Assembly (NCBI GenBank): GCA_951230915.1
Contig: OX579639.1
Location: forward strand, 21,142,001-21,206,000
Direction: 5' to 3'
DNA: 64,000 nucleotides
From: Antitrichia curtipendula
Taxonomy: Eukaryota > Streptophyta > Bryopsida > Hypnales > Leucodontaceae
Position 1 is the stretch's first letter. Each line of letters opens with the position of its first letter. The translations under genes were made by a program, and so were the position numbers. Under the pieces are notes generated by a model, which was given only the letters and a program-made list of their open reading frames with translations, was not told the origin of the DNA and ran no database searches. Positions 45,770-57,696 of the stretch are shown here, piece after piece.

Positions 45770-46345
45770 TTTTGCACCATCGTCCCACTAAACGATCTCA
45801 TTCTGGTCGCCCCTCGCCCCATTTCCTCCCACGAAGCCACTCCATCGCACACCGCAGCGAATTCCACGCATTACATCTCCCATTCCACAACATCACAGAC
45901 CGGAACCTTAACCCCCCAAATAGTCAGTCAAAGCGCCCGCGCTCCATTCCCGATGCAGGAATTCAGCCACGAAGTTGAGGTTTGCGCTGAGAAATGGCTC
46001 GCAATTCACGCTCGCAGTGTGCCGAGAGCTCGAAAGCGGAAATCCCGCTGTGTTGTCAGTGAAGCACTGAAGCTCAAGGAGAAAAAAAAGCAATTTTGCG
46101 GGAGGCTAGTACAAGTTGTGCAGGTGTGGCTATGGCCGGCTGGCCGTTGCGACTCTGCGAAAATATACTCCTGTATTCGCAACATGGCGGGACGCTCCCC
46201 GCGTCCAAGTGCTCCACATGTGCTGGCACCGTAATGTTTTACGGTGCCCGTATGATTACGAAGCTTTGCTCGTAAGCTGCAGTAATTTACCATAGTCGCA
46301 CTATTTTAAATTAGAGTAGGTTAAAATATTACTGTAAAGTTGGCT

Positions 46346-49300
46346 CTGACTGGACTGTAGGGGACATAACATTGTAGAAGGTTGAACCACCTGTATCCGA
46401 TCACTTAAGTCGCTTGTGCGACAGATCATGAGCAGTGTAAGGTGGTGCAAATTTTTTCTGTGTAGAAAAATAGGAAATATGGGGATTGCAAATTTTTCAT
46501 AATTTTATTCTTGGAATTGAAATTACTACAAATTTTGGGAGTCAAAAGTTGGTCAAAATCCATAGCCAATGTCTAAACTCTTCCAATACCGCTCATTCAG
46601 GAGACTACTTCCTACTCACTCTTTGACACTCCAAACCAGAGACATGTATCATATTAAAGGAATTGGTAGTCAAAACCAAGAATTAATGGTTGGAAATTAG
46701 TTGTAGCTTCTATTGAATTTTGGGTACCCTATAGATTGGCGATGGGGTCTTAGTTGGTAATAGGTGCCTCCACTTTAACCAAGCAATGGTCCTCCCTATA
46801 CTAGGATATTATGCCTCTCTAGATGCTTGGAAGGGAATTATTAGTTAATGCAAGGATTGGGGTTTGCTAAGGAGCTACTAAAGACAATTTGTTTAGTGTA
46901 CGGGTCCTCTTTTCAAGAATGCAGAAGAGATCCCTTCCTCATTGGTAAACAATGTTGTGGAGGAAGCTTTGCATTGGCAAAAGTTACATGTGAAGAAGTT
47001 TAAGTAGGTATCTTACTCAAAAAGTATACCAATGCTACGAGAATACAACCAATCATAGAGTAGCTACTTATTTAGATTCCAAAAATCATTTAGATTTGTA
47101 ATGATATTAATTTTACATTATTGCTAAAACAACGTATTTCCATGCTATATATATGACTTTAACAAATACAATTCAATGATTTAAAATAAATAAAATTGGA
47201 AAATACGTTTTGAAGTTGCAACCAAGTCGCAAAGAGAAGTAATTAGAGTGACCATGCCTTGTCATTTACTCCCAAGGTGCCCCTTGCCAATTGTGAAAGG
47301 ATTTGTTTCCCCCATCAAACTATAATATTGAGCTTTAGCTATAGATATTGGTCACCATTGGACCATAGACCTTATGGATCCAACAAATTTAGAAAATACA
47401 ACCATTTCTTGCTATTTCTTTGAGGTAGATAAAGGACGTTTTTAGCTCATTTAATTCAATGATCTTTTCATTTGATTGTAATAAAACAATGAGTAAAAAT
47501 AAATGAAATCAAAGTGTTTAAATCTTGTAGGACCACTATTCTTATTCTATATTTTCTTATTTTTGAATAGATGATAAATGCATTTTTACCCCAGTATTTA
47601 CTACTAGGTATTCAATTTTTGAACAATAAATGAATGCATATATGTCCCAAATACACAAATATTTCTTTGCATTATAAATATAGTTTGAATTTGGTTTGAA
47701 AATCAGTGTTCTATTAAAATTTATTTTAATTTAATCAATTATTGCAAATGTTGAGAAAAAATGTATGAAAAAATGAAAGATTGTTGATAACTAAAACGTG
47801 CACAAAGAAATACTTAAGGATTAATATTATTTGATAGAAATAAAAAAATTAAAATTTAGCCTTAAAATATATATTGTCATACATAGTGGTCAGGTTTGGT
47901 ATAAGTATCTTATAATCATGAAAGGGGCTTTTAATATAGATACCTATAACATAGAAGCCCAGGCTCCTAGGCTCATGAGTTCAAGATCCTAGGCTCAAAT
48001 AATAGCAACCCTACACTGGCCTACAATATCAAATGACTTTGACCGCCATTTGTGGAAAACTTTTGCACTATGGAATTTGAATTTCAAAATTTTTGGGTTG
48101 AAGAATTGAGTTGAAAATCTAGGGAAAAAAATTCCTCCCAAGAAGCTTGATTTTCATTCTTTAAAATTTATTAAATAGAAGTAGGTCCAAGATTGAAAGA
48201 GAAACTATAATTGTTTAATAACTCTAAGATGAAATTGAAATGCTATAATCTCAATGGTGAGATTGTTCTAAGAAAAATTTAACCTTGTCAAACAATTTTT
48301 CTTGAAAAATTGTGAAAATTGCATTTAGAAATGAATCCTATAAGTTATTTTCTCTAGAAGATGCTTAGATTGTCCCCAAAACAAGATTGTTTATAACTTT
48401 CACATCACTAATCCAAATGGAATGAATCAAAGCTTCGAATATAGACAAAAATAAGATCTATAAAAAAAAATTATTTCAAGTTTTTGTAGATTTTTTTTTC
48501 TGTTTGGTGACCTAAAAATTATGATTAAGATGGCATAACTTTTGCTCTTGGCACCAATTGCAATAAAAATTATATTCCCACAAAGATAATAAATCTTTCT
48601 ATCTTATTAAAAAAAATTAAAAAAATTAAAAAAGAATTGAGGTCATAGGAAACTCCTCAAAATCCTCAAAGGGGATTCTTGGTCCTTTAGGAATTAAGAT
48701 TAATTGTTTTTTTACAATAAATTGTCTTGCTATTTCTTCTTCCAAATTATAGTGTCTATTTTCAGATGTATTTGTTTCCAGCCTTGACTACATAACATAA
48801 TACATTGAATTTCATTGTTCAAATTGAATTACTTTAATGAGCTTTACGTCTTTAGAAATCATAGTCAAAATGAAAGACTTGCTACCAATTGATATATCAC
48901 TTATAATTATCCAGTATTTAGAAACAATTTCCTTGTTTTGTTGAATTATGTTTGACATCTGATTTTCATTTTTTAAGTTCAAAAACTGAAATTTAGAAAA
49001 ATAATAATTTATTAGTTATTTAAATTTGAATGTTGCTTAATAATATTTTGAGTAGTTATTAATTTCAATGTTTATATTTAAATTGCAAGTTTTAACTTTT
49101 AAGTGGTCCCATGGTTGAAAAATTTGGATGCAAAGTAGTATTATGAACAATTGTAGATTTTATGCATTGTCTTGGTCTTGAGGTGCAACTACAAAAATAG
49201 GGCCAAAAGATTTTTGCTAATTTAGCTATCTCTCAAAGAAAATTGAGATTAAAATGCTTATTTTACATCACCTTTAATGACTATAATCTTATATTGTTGT

Positions 49301-49380
49301 GAATATAATAAAATAAAAATATTTTACTATAAGGGCCTAATCTAAATGCAAATGGTATATTTGTAGAATTTAAAAAATAT
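46346..49380. other. AT-rich spacer between the duplication arms, first part
   Basis: No gene recognised. About 48050-48693 is a fragment of the second TTAA family (see separate entry). The remainder has homopolymer-rich sequence without ends or coding signal that I can identify. Confidence 0.45.
48050..48693 (-). mobile_element. TTAA element family 2, truncated copy F
   Basis: Reverse relative of 60818-61746. It ends GGTCCTTTAGGAA at 48693 followed by TTAA (48694-48697); the distal part is missing. Shared phrases include GTTCAAGATTGAA-like and GAGATTGTTCTA. Confidence 0.55.
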
Positions 49381-49409
49381 ATATATATATATATTTATAG
49401 AAGCCATGC

Positions 49410-49650
49410 CTTATATAACCTCTACAATTAAGATCTTATCCAAAACCAAGTCCTACCAATCATTGAGACGCAACCTGTACAATCAAGATCTTATTCAAAA
49501 TTAACATGTACCAATTATTGAGATGCAAACTTGTATAATCAACATCTTATTCAAAACCAAGTTGTACCAATCATTGAGATGCAACCTGTATAATCAAGAT
49601 CTTATCCAAAGTCAAGTCATACCAATCATTGAGACTATACATTCTGCCAT
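49410..49650. repeat. Minisatellite of about 60-bp units, locus 1
   Basis: Imperfect units of the form ATCAAGATCTTATCCAAA, then AAGT, then ACCAATCATTGAGATGCAA, about four units. The same family is at 56850-57300. Both loci are followed by a family 2 TTAA element fragment, so minisatellite and element were copied together. Confidence 0.7.
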
Positions 49651-49854
49651 TGTCATCCTACAAGATGGTTTGGACATAGTAAATTGTTTACTCTATTTGT
49701 CTCCAATCAAGCAATGAAAGGCTCTAACATGTTATGTTCATATATAATTCTAATGTACATTTGGTACACACTTGAAGATGTACTGTAGTAATTCTCTCTG
49801 TCCTATTAATATATCACACAATCATGATGAAATCATATATATATATATATATTT

Positions 49855-50115
49855 TGTAACTCTTGAAGTTCTAAGACCTTTTCTTCATCAAAAGACACTC
49901 AAAATTGCCATTTCTATTGCAAAGAGCAAAAAACTTTAAAATTTGTTTGTTTTTTGTATACCAAACTATAGAATCTTGTACTAGACTTCTGTGAAAATGT
50001 GTAGAAGAAATTTCAAAAATTTAGTTGTGTAGACTGCAAGATATTTACATTTAAAGTGATGAAAATAAATTTTTTTGTACCTTGCTTGACTAGAGTTTTT
50101 GGTTTCAAATAGGTA
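49855..50115 (-). mobile_element. TTAA element family 2, fragment G
   Basis: Matches the distal part of 60818-61746 in reverse and the beginning of copy H at 57700 (shared CTACCATTTCTATTGC-like phrase). Breaks off near 50115. Confidence 0.5.
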
Positions 50116-50370
50116 TGTACAAATTTGAAATTTATTTGAATTTATTTTCAAATTTGCGATATACACTTTATAGTCAAGTTCACAACAAATTTAATTGAAT
50201 CAAAATAATAATGTGGTCTACACTTTTTTACAATATTCCAAGTATTGTAACTTCAGCTAACTTATATGTACATTCATTTGATATTCATATAAAGTTCATC
50301 CAAATGTTCACACTACTTAGACCACATTCATTCAACATTCATCTAAATTTATGTACGGAAACTTGTACTA

Positions 50371-51126
50371 TAGTAGAACCTCTCTTACTACATACTCCTT
50401 GAATGTATATTCCCTATTTTCCACTAAAAAACTCCAAAAACCTTCTTCATGAGGGCTTAACTTTATTTTAGTCTTTTTGCCAGTGATATATACATTCAAG
50501 AACCAGTAATTCATCCCTTAGATCTATGCAAAATCTTCAACTTAGGCGCCATCGTTTAGGCACCTAAAATCTATGCAGAAAGTATCATATTTGATCATTT
50601 TGTGAATGCTGCCAACTTGTCATTCTTAATGATTTAAAAGTTAGTGACAATAATGGAGTTGTAGAAATATATACTCCCAATCTAAATACTGCAACTAGGA
50701 AACTTGACCCTTTCATGAACAAATATGCATAGCACCTAAATGGTCACCAAATCTATTGTCAACACAACTATTTGAAGAAGCAACAAATACAAGGTGCCTC
50801 ATATGGGCAAGGCCAAGCTTTTTAGGGGGGAAATGCTCCTTGATTGCTTGCCACTTACTTCCATGAGGTCATTCAATACAGCCAATGTTTACTCAATGGT
50901 CAAATTAGTTAATGAAGGTTTTTAGTGGGACAAAAATTGTGCTTCATTTGGAGTTTTTTTTAATGAAATAGAGGGAGTAGTATGCAATAAGAGAGTTTGG
51001 AGACAATAGGTGGGCCTGTGCCTGATTCTAGATGAACCAAAGACATGTAGTCTGTGGCCTCTCTAAATGCCTAAAACCTCTCTTAGTGCATAGTCCCAAC
51101 ACCATGCACTAAGAGAGGTTCTAAGA
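50371..51126. mobile_element. About 756-bp pogo-like element, longer relative of the CSN8 intron MITE
   Basis: Left end TAGTAGAACCTCTCTTACT and right-hand part (50970-51126) match the 185-bp MITE at 33683, including AAGAGAGTTTGGAGACA and GCACTAAGAGAGGTTCT. Between them are about 570 bp absent from the short copy. No transposase is recognisable. Confidence 0.6.
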
Positions 51127-51445
51127 TAGAAGATTCATAAATTGACCACCTAAGGGCTAGAACTGAATTTTGGAGAGGTAAAACTTCTTGAAATACTTTT
51201 CAGTAAATTTTCCTTGAAAAAAAAGTGGAATTGGCATCTAATCTAAATCGTTTCATATTTTTTTGAGCTTTGTGGAATTAGCTATGGAATTTTGAAGTTG
51301 AACTGGCATAGAACTCCAAAACCGCCTCCTCCCTTGAATGTACACTGTTTGTACATTAGTGAAGGCTTTGAGAAAACATCATGTACAAATGTTGTACATT
51401 TTAGGAGATGGGCAATTTTGGAGCATGTGCGCTTTTAGAACCTCC

Positions 51446-51907
51446 TACTTTACTAACTTAAGGTAACTACACCTAAAATGGACTGCTCCTAAAAATTGAC
51501 CCCTATTTTTGAAGGAAAAATAAAACAGAGAAGATTTCCAAAATGGTGCGCATGGCAAGGACAAATGTTAATTGAATCTTAAGTAGTGTACAACTCTATT
51601 AATAGAACAATAGAGGTGGCAACTCTATAAGTGGTCCATTTTGCATGCACTTTGTGTTGTTTTAACTTCTCTCTACTGTCATTTTATTTTGGCATCACCT
51701 ACATGATAGTTTCAGCACTGTACACCTTGAATCTCTGAAAATTTGTAACTAATTCACAATTCATCCAAAAATTGTAGAACCACTTGCAATTTTATTTCAT
51801 AGTCTTTTAGCAATGTGCAAAAAATGTTATTCATTTTCTACAGCACATTGGTTATGCAACAGAGCTTATTCAGTCCATTTTAGGTGTAGTTACCTTATAA
51901 GGTAGGG
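51446..51907. mobile_element. About 460-bp foldback element
   Basis: AAGGTAACTACACCTAAAAT near 51464 is the exact inverse of ATTTTAGGTGTAGTTACCTT near 51876; the arms extend to about 36 bp. TA borders are possible. The interior holds several GTACATT-like motifs and no coding signal. Confidence 0.6.
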
Positions 51908-52130
51908 GTTTGTAAAAGCGACTTGTTTCTAAAAGCAACCTCTAACACAAAGGTACATTTTACTTTCTTCAATGTATCAACATTGTACATTTTAGGAGGG
52001 GGGCGCTTTTAGAAACCACTGCGTTTCAACTTCAAAAATTTGTAACTAATTCCATGAAGGTCCAAAAAATATGAAATGACTTGGATTAGATGCCAATTTC
52101 ATTTTTCTTCCTAGTAAGATTTAAGGTGAA

Positions 52131-52276
52131 AACACCCATTCCCGTCCCTGTACCTTGCCATGGACCCTAGACTCACCCAATTATGTCCCTAGAATTTAGT
52201 TAATCCGTCAGTCAAATGCTTGGCTTTAATTGGCTGACATATTTGAAGGACACTTACCAATATCTGACTGGCTTAA
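52131..52276 (-). repeat. 155-bp dispersed repeat, copy 2
   Basis: Reverse copy of 4242-4396, nearly identical. TTAA at both ends here (52131-52134 and 52273-52276), but no terminal inverted repeat. Confidence 0.6.
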
Positions 52277-53390
52277 GAGCTGATTTCCGCAGGGTTCAGT
52301 TTTGGGTGCACCTACATGACGGTTCCAGTGATCTAGAGACCCACAACTTTGAAAAATCATAGAAATTACATATGACATCCGAAAAATCTAATTTTTTTTT
52401 GGAAAATTCATGATTTTCTCTCGCTAACATCAGAATTTTTTTATTTTTTTGAAATGATGCCTCCAAGTATGCTGAATTCCTTAAAGTGACGGTTTTGGGT
52501 GCTTCCACCTTACTGAAAATTGTTTCAAGGAGTTTAGCTTCCCTGAAAATACAATCAGCTCTTAAAGGATTGCTTTAACAGCCTCCTACCTTATATGCAG
52601 AGTTGCAGACTCTCAACACTCATTACATCGACTGAAGTCGTGCACCGACAATTAGTACAATTCAGTAACATGTCAGTCTGGCTACTCTAATTTTAAAATA
52701 GTGCGACTTTGATCAATTAAATGTCAGACGTACTAATACGATACATTAGCGTACGTGATGTGCTGAGAATTATACGTACAATGTAACGAATTACGGTATG
52801 TGCCAGTACCTGTGGAGTTGTTGAAGGAGTGGAGCTTCCCGCCATGTTGCGAATATATTTGGGCAGAGTCGCAATGGCCAGCCGGCCATAGCCGCACCTG
52901 CACAGCTTGCCGTGAATTGCCTGTCGCATATTTTGCTTCACTGTGCAACACAGGCAGGATTGCTGCTTTCGAGCTCACGGTGTAATGCGATCGCTCTAAG
53001 CGCGTGAATTTCGAACCATTTTCTCAAAGCAACTCGCCTTCGCGGGTGAATTCCTGCATAAGGATTGAAGCTTGGGAGCTTGGGAGCTTGGGGCTTTGGG
53101 GTTTTGGAGTTTGTCTGCCAGCGGAAAGATTGTCGCGTGTTCGATTGCACAGTGGACAATTGTGAGGATTGCGAAGTTTTGAGACCATATGACGGGTTTT
53201 GTGGAGGTTTTGTGACGGTGGCGAGGTTTGGGTTTGTGACGTTGTGGAATTCTGGGTTGCGGTGAGGTGGAATGAGAGGTGTAACGGGTGGAATTCGCTG
53301 CGTTGTGCGATGGAGTGGTTCCGTGGGAGGAGAGGATGCGAGTGGCGACCAGAATGAGATCGTTTAGTGGGATGATGATGCGAAATTAGG

Positions 53391-53398
53391 TTTAGGGT
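53391..53398 (+). promoter_or_regulatory. Telobox-like TTTAGGGT upstream of EBS copy 2
   Basis: Read in reverse it is ACCCTAAA, about 70 bp upstream of the start codon, at the position equivalent to the motif of copy 1. Confidence 0.4.
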
Positions 53399-53468
53399 GT
53401 GGCAAGTGATTGTTGGGCCGGCCTGTGTGTGGGAGGAATCGGTTTATGTATTCGGAGCGAGTGCTGTC

Positions 53469-55952
53469 ATGGCGAAGCCGAAGAATGGGAAGAAGACATT
53501 GGACTCGTGTGTTATCAAGGGTACTCGCAAGATTGTGAAAGGTGCGTGTTTCTTCAAGCTCTTGTACTCTCTGTTTCTCTACTGTGTAGCTCCCGACGGC
53601 TAGCAATGGCGGATACGTAAGGTAAGGAACTCTTTTAGCTGCTGAATGTTTATTATTATTTTTAGAGTGGCAAAAGCTTTTGAGCATCTTGTCCTCATTT
53701 TGAAGAGTATTCCATCACACTTAAAATAATTTTATTTGGTACAATATGAATAAGTTATGAGTTTTTGTAAGGCGAGTAATAGAATGGGTAGGCTTCGAGG
53801 CTTCAGTTGCTAAACATTGTCATGCCCATTAGATGTTGCGTTTGGACCACCGGTCACTCCTTTCTTTTAGATTTTTTTTCTTTGAGTGTGGCTCCGGAAA
53901 TTTGGCTTTTAGCTATCAATGCTGGCGATCATCTGATAATATTTATCGGTTATCTTGGTCTCTGCAATATAATCTCTAGCAATGCACAACAAGTTTTCAT
54001 CCAGACCGCTGTTATATCCGGCTAAATGATCGCATATTTCCTCTTGCATTTCCTGAAGACCAGAATCTTTGTTGGAATATGGCAATATTTATCCCTGTAA
54101 CGAGTGTCTGCCCATGCCAGTGAGAACCCATGAATAGAAATCCTAATTTAGAAAACTACATCTGGCACCCTAGAATCTAGCACAATGATTTCATAATGAT
54201 CTAGAGTATTTACATCGCGTTTATGTGAAAACCTTGTGGAGTTTTATGTCATCTACGAATGAAACTCTCAACCCTTATACCTGTTGCATATGGAATCCAA
54301 ATGATGCATTTTCTAGTTTATTGGAATCCTCTCTGGATTGCTATCAGGAGTACCACACTCAGCTTTTGAAAGTATCGCTGTTCGACGTGGGCACCTGATT
54401 AGCTTTGGCCCTATCAGTTTTGGACTGGGAATTTGAACTTTTGGCATTCCAGCGGGCTTCCATCTCTGTGCCAGCTCTTTCCTTGAGTTTCCACTGCATA
54501 GATTGATGGTGCCGGACAATTGGATTGTTGGCAGGTGGAGACACAGTGCTGATGCGGAGCGAGGATCCGGATAAACCTCCTTACATCGCCAGGGTGGAGA
54601 AAATCGAGGGCGATAGCCGTGGCAATGTGAAAGTGCGTGTGCGTTGGTATTACCGTCCGGAGGAATCCATGAGTGGTCGCAAGCAGTTTCATGGTCAGAA
54701 GGAGGTGTTTTTGTCTGATCACTTCGACGTCCAGAGTGCGGACACCATCGAAGGCAAGTGCACCGTTCATGCTTTCAAGGCGTACACGAAGCTGGAGGCC
54801 GTGGGTGCCGATGACTACTTTTGTCGCTTTGAGTACAAGGCGACCACTGGCGGTTTCACTCCCGACCGAGTTGCCGTGTACGTCTCCCTTGGTCTTTGAA
54901 TCCGACTTAAGCGTTTGGTAGCTTTCAAGTGTATTTTTGTTGTTTCAAACTTTAGGGAAAGACTCTTTTTTTGCAATTTTGTGTAAGCTTCCTGCCAGCT
55001 TTGTTTTAGCTGGTATGTAGATGTAAGCAACCACTTTTGTCCATTTGGATCTGAAGGGTTAGTAAGGGTTTGTGCTCTCGTATGGAGTCTTGTGCAGTTT
55101 CTCTTACTCGTCACTTGTTGATATTTCGCATTGCAGTTTCCTTGGGATGCAGTGGCGTGATTTCGGTGTTGTAATGGACTGTTTTTTGAATGTGCTGTCT
55201 CAGGTATTGCAAGTGTGAGATGCCGTACAATCCTGACCATGTGATGCTTGAATGTGGAAGCTGCAAAGATTGGTGAGGGCCCTTCCCAGCAACAGTACAT
55301 TACATGCTCTGTTAGCGAGTACTCGAGCACTTTAGGAGGACCGCTCTTCTTCGAGAAATCTTCAATGTGGCATGCTTTGGATCTTGTTTCAAATATTCAG
55401 TCTTGCAGGAGTTGCCGAATCAGCATGAAAGAGTTTTCCTTCGTCACTGCGATTGTGGATCTCGGCACCTTCACGTTTCTGTTGTGCAGTATTATTAGAG
55501 AGCTATTTAGTTATGTCGTTGACTTCCTGGTCTGTTGACTGGATGTGTAGGTTCCATCGACATTGCGTGGGCTTGAGCGCCGAGCAGGTTGAACACTTGG
55601 ATAGTTACATTTGTCCTTCCTGTGCTCCTGAAAGCGTGAAGAAGAGCAATGGACCGTCATACAGGACGCCAGATGCCAAGGTGCGCTCTATTTATCCCAT
55701 GTTCTCTTGTTGGGTTCGTTTCCGTTTCTTTTCTGGTGAGTACATTCGCGGAGTGCATGGCTTTGATCACGTAATGGCGAGACTGTATGGTTGATGTTAT
55801 TAGTGTTGGTCGGAACCCATCGGGTGCACAGATGAAGATGATCAACTGAGGTGCTGGTTTGAGAAGTACTTTTGTAAATACTGGGCTTATGTTGTGTTCC
55901 GTGTCTCGGTACTTCCGTCTTGCAGCCTGAGGCCAAGCGGCAGAGGAGGTGA
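53469..55952 (+). CDS. EBS/SHL-type BAH-PHD histone reader, copy 2, 213 aa, five exons
   Basis: Exons 53469-53541, 54535-54877, 55204-55272, 55551-55680 and 55926-55952; GT-AG throughout, 642 nt to a TGA. Domains as in copy 1: BAH about 24-138; PHD 141-186 with Cys141, Cys143, Cys156, Cys159, His164, Cys167, Cys183 and Cys186. The VEKIEGD and [14 protein letters not shown] phrases are closer to Arabidopsis EBS than to SHL. The start [18 protein letters not shown] fits the EBS N-terminus. Transcription runs away from copy 1, with the two start codons 7.8 kb apart. Many differences from copy 1 are conservative, suggesting that both copies have been under selection; this was not tested. Confidence 0.93.
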
Positions 55953-56849
55953 CCTGCACTGAATTTTGGTCTCTTCTTTCGGTGGGCTAATCCCTTTTCG
56001 AGTATCAACGATGAGAGTTGTTGGTGTAGATAGTGGGGATAGATGAAAAGCTGTAAGATAGTGGGTTGACTACCTTGGTGGGTTTCTGGATTGTTTCCGT
56101 GGGTCCGTTGATACGAATCCATGTCCCAGGAAGCATGTCGTATTTTTTCAGAAACTTGTGTAGGGACTGTGCCAATTCAGCAGTCCAGGCTACTTGTGAT
56201 GTCTCTTCGATGAGCCTGCAGCATTGCATTGATCATTCTGTTGAGGTGTACATTTTGATCAGTAGCCCAACTCAAATCTGGCGTTGTCTGTAAATTGTCC
56301 TCTTTTGATGAGAACATTTTTCAGAGTGCGTGGCATTGTGTAAGGTTGCTCTCCAGCGTAAGGGATCCTGCATCCACTGGGTATATGACGAACGTCTTGA
56401 AATGCTTACCGCTTGAAGAAGTACTGATGAAACGGTTGAAGGCATGTACGTATTCTAGAAATGCGGTTTTTGTTTGTTCTTCCACGCCGTGACTGACTTG
56501 GTCACTTGATGCTTTGTTGATGGTCGTGCTTCTATGTGCAAGTGTCTAAATGAGTTCGTAAATGAGTTCGTAGATCGATTGGAAGAAAAATAAACTTGCT
56601 AATACGAGGATGTTATGTTAGGATGCTTCTCAATCCATAAATTGTTCAAAGGTTCTTGATTTGCATTCTTCAAATCCTACCCAATTTTCTAGGGAGAGGT
56701 TAGTTTGAAGGTTTTGGTTTTAGGTTTGAGAGCAAGGATTTGAATTGATTGCTAGAACATGTTGGCAAGAATAGAGTAGTGAGTTTACACCTTTAATGCT
56801 TAAGCTCTCTACAAAATAAATCATAAAAGGGTGTGTTTACGAAAGGTAT

Positions 56850-57300
56850 GTCTCATACAACTTGTACAATCAATATATTATATAGGTTGTCCAATCTTTT
56901 TCAAAACCAAGTTCTACCAATCATTGAGATGCAACTTGTATAGTCAAGATCTTATTAAAGTAAAGTTGTTTCAATCATAGAGACTATATGTTCTGCCACT
57001 GTCACCTTATCATATAGATTGGGCAACCTGTATAATCAAGATCCCATCCAAAGTTAAGTCGTACCAATCATTGAGACTATAAGTTTTGCCATTGTCATCC
57101 TAGTAGATGGATTGGATAACTTGTGTAATCAAAAGCTCATCCAAAGTCAAGTTGTACCAATGATTGAGACTATATGTTCATTGTCATCCTAATAGATGGA
57201 TTGGGTAACTTGTGTAATTAAGATCTCATTCAATTTTAAGTTGTACTAATGATGGAGACTATATGTTCTGCCATTGTCATCCTACAAGATGGGTTGCCCA
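56850..57300. repeat. Minisatellite of about 60-100-bp units, locus 2
   Basis: Repeats of ACCAATCATTGAGAC and TCAAGATCTCATCCAAAG-like phrases with inserted CCATTGTCATCCTA segments. Homologous to 49410-49650 and to the sequence following it (CAATCAAGCAATGAAAGGCT occurs after both). Confidence 0.7.
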
Positions 57301-57696
57301 TGGTGAACTACCATTTATTCTATTTGTCTCCAATCAAGCAATGAAAGGCTCTAACATGTCATTGTCATATATAACTCTAATGTACATTTTTCATTCACCT
57401 AAAGATGTATGGTAGTACCTCTCTACTTCCCACTTGTAATATCCATTTATAAATACAATGTGGAGGAGTAAGTTGCATGAGTATCCCTAATTTATCATAT
57501 ATTTTTATTGTATACAAGACAGATTGTTGTATTGTCATAGATCTTAAAATCTATGTTACATGTAAAAATACTTGAGAATTGATTGTAGCATGAAGAATGC
57601 AAAGCCAAAATATGGATTATGTATCCAATTTTTTTTGGATTTTGCTCAGTTGAATAGTATTTTGATTTTTCATACAATCAAAATGAAATATTTATA

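Larger units (their letters stand above)
42914..46345 (+). repeat. Left arm of the inverted duplication carrying EBS copy 1
   Basis: Matches 52660-56795 in reverse orientation over the whole gene, its 5' flank out to the phrase AGTCGCACTATTTTAAATTAG near 46290, and its 3' flank out to about 42914. Relative to the right arm it lacks about 350 bp (right-arm 56340-56690). Confidence 0.75.
52660..56795 (+). repeat. Right arm of the inverted duplication carrying EBS copy 2
   Basis: Reverse-orientation partner of 42914-46345; see that entry for limits. The spacer between arms is about 6.3 kb. The 3' flank from about 56295 to 56800 is found a third time at 61762-62375 in the same orientation. Confidence 0.75.

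Noticed and set aside
49378..49396. AT dinucleotide runs as possible matrix attachment or origin sites
   Set aside because: Simple repeats in AT-rich DNA; no other supporting signal.
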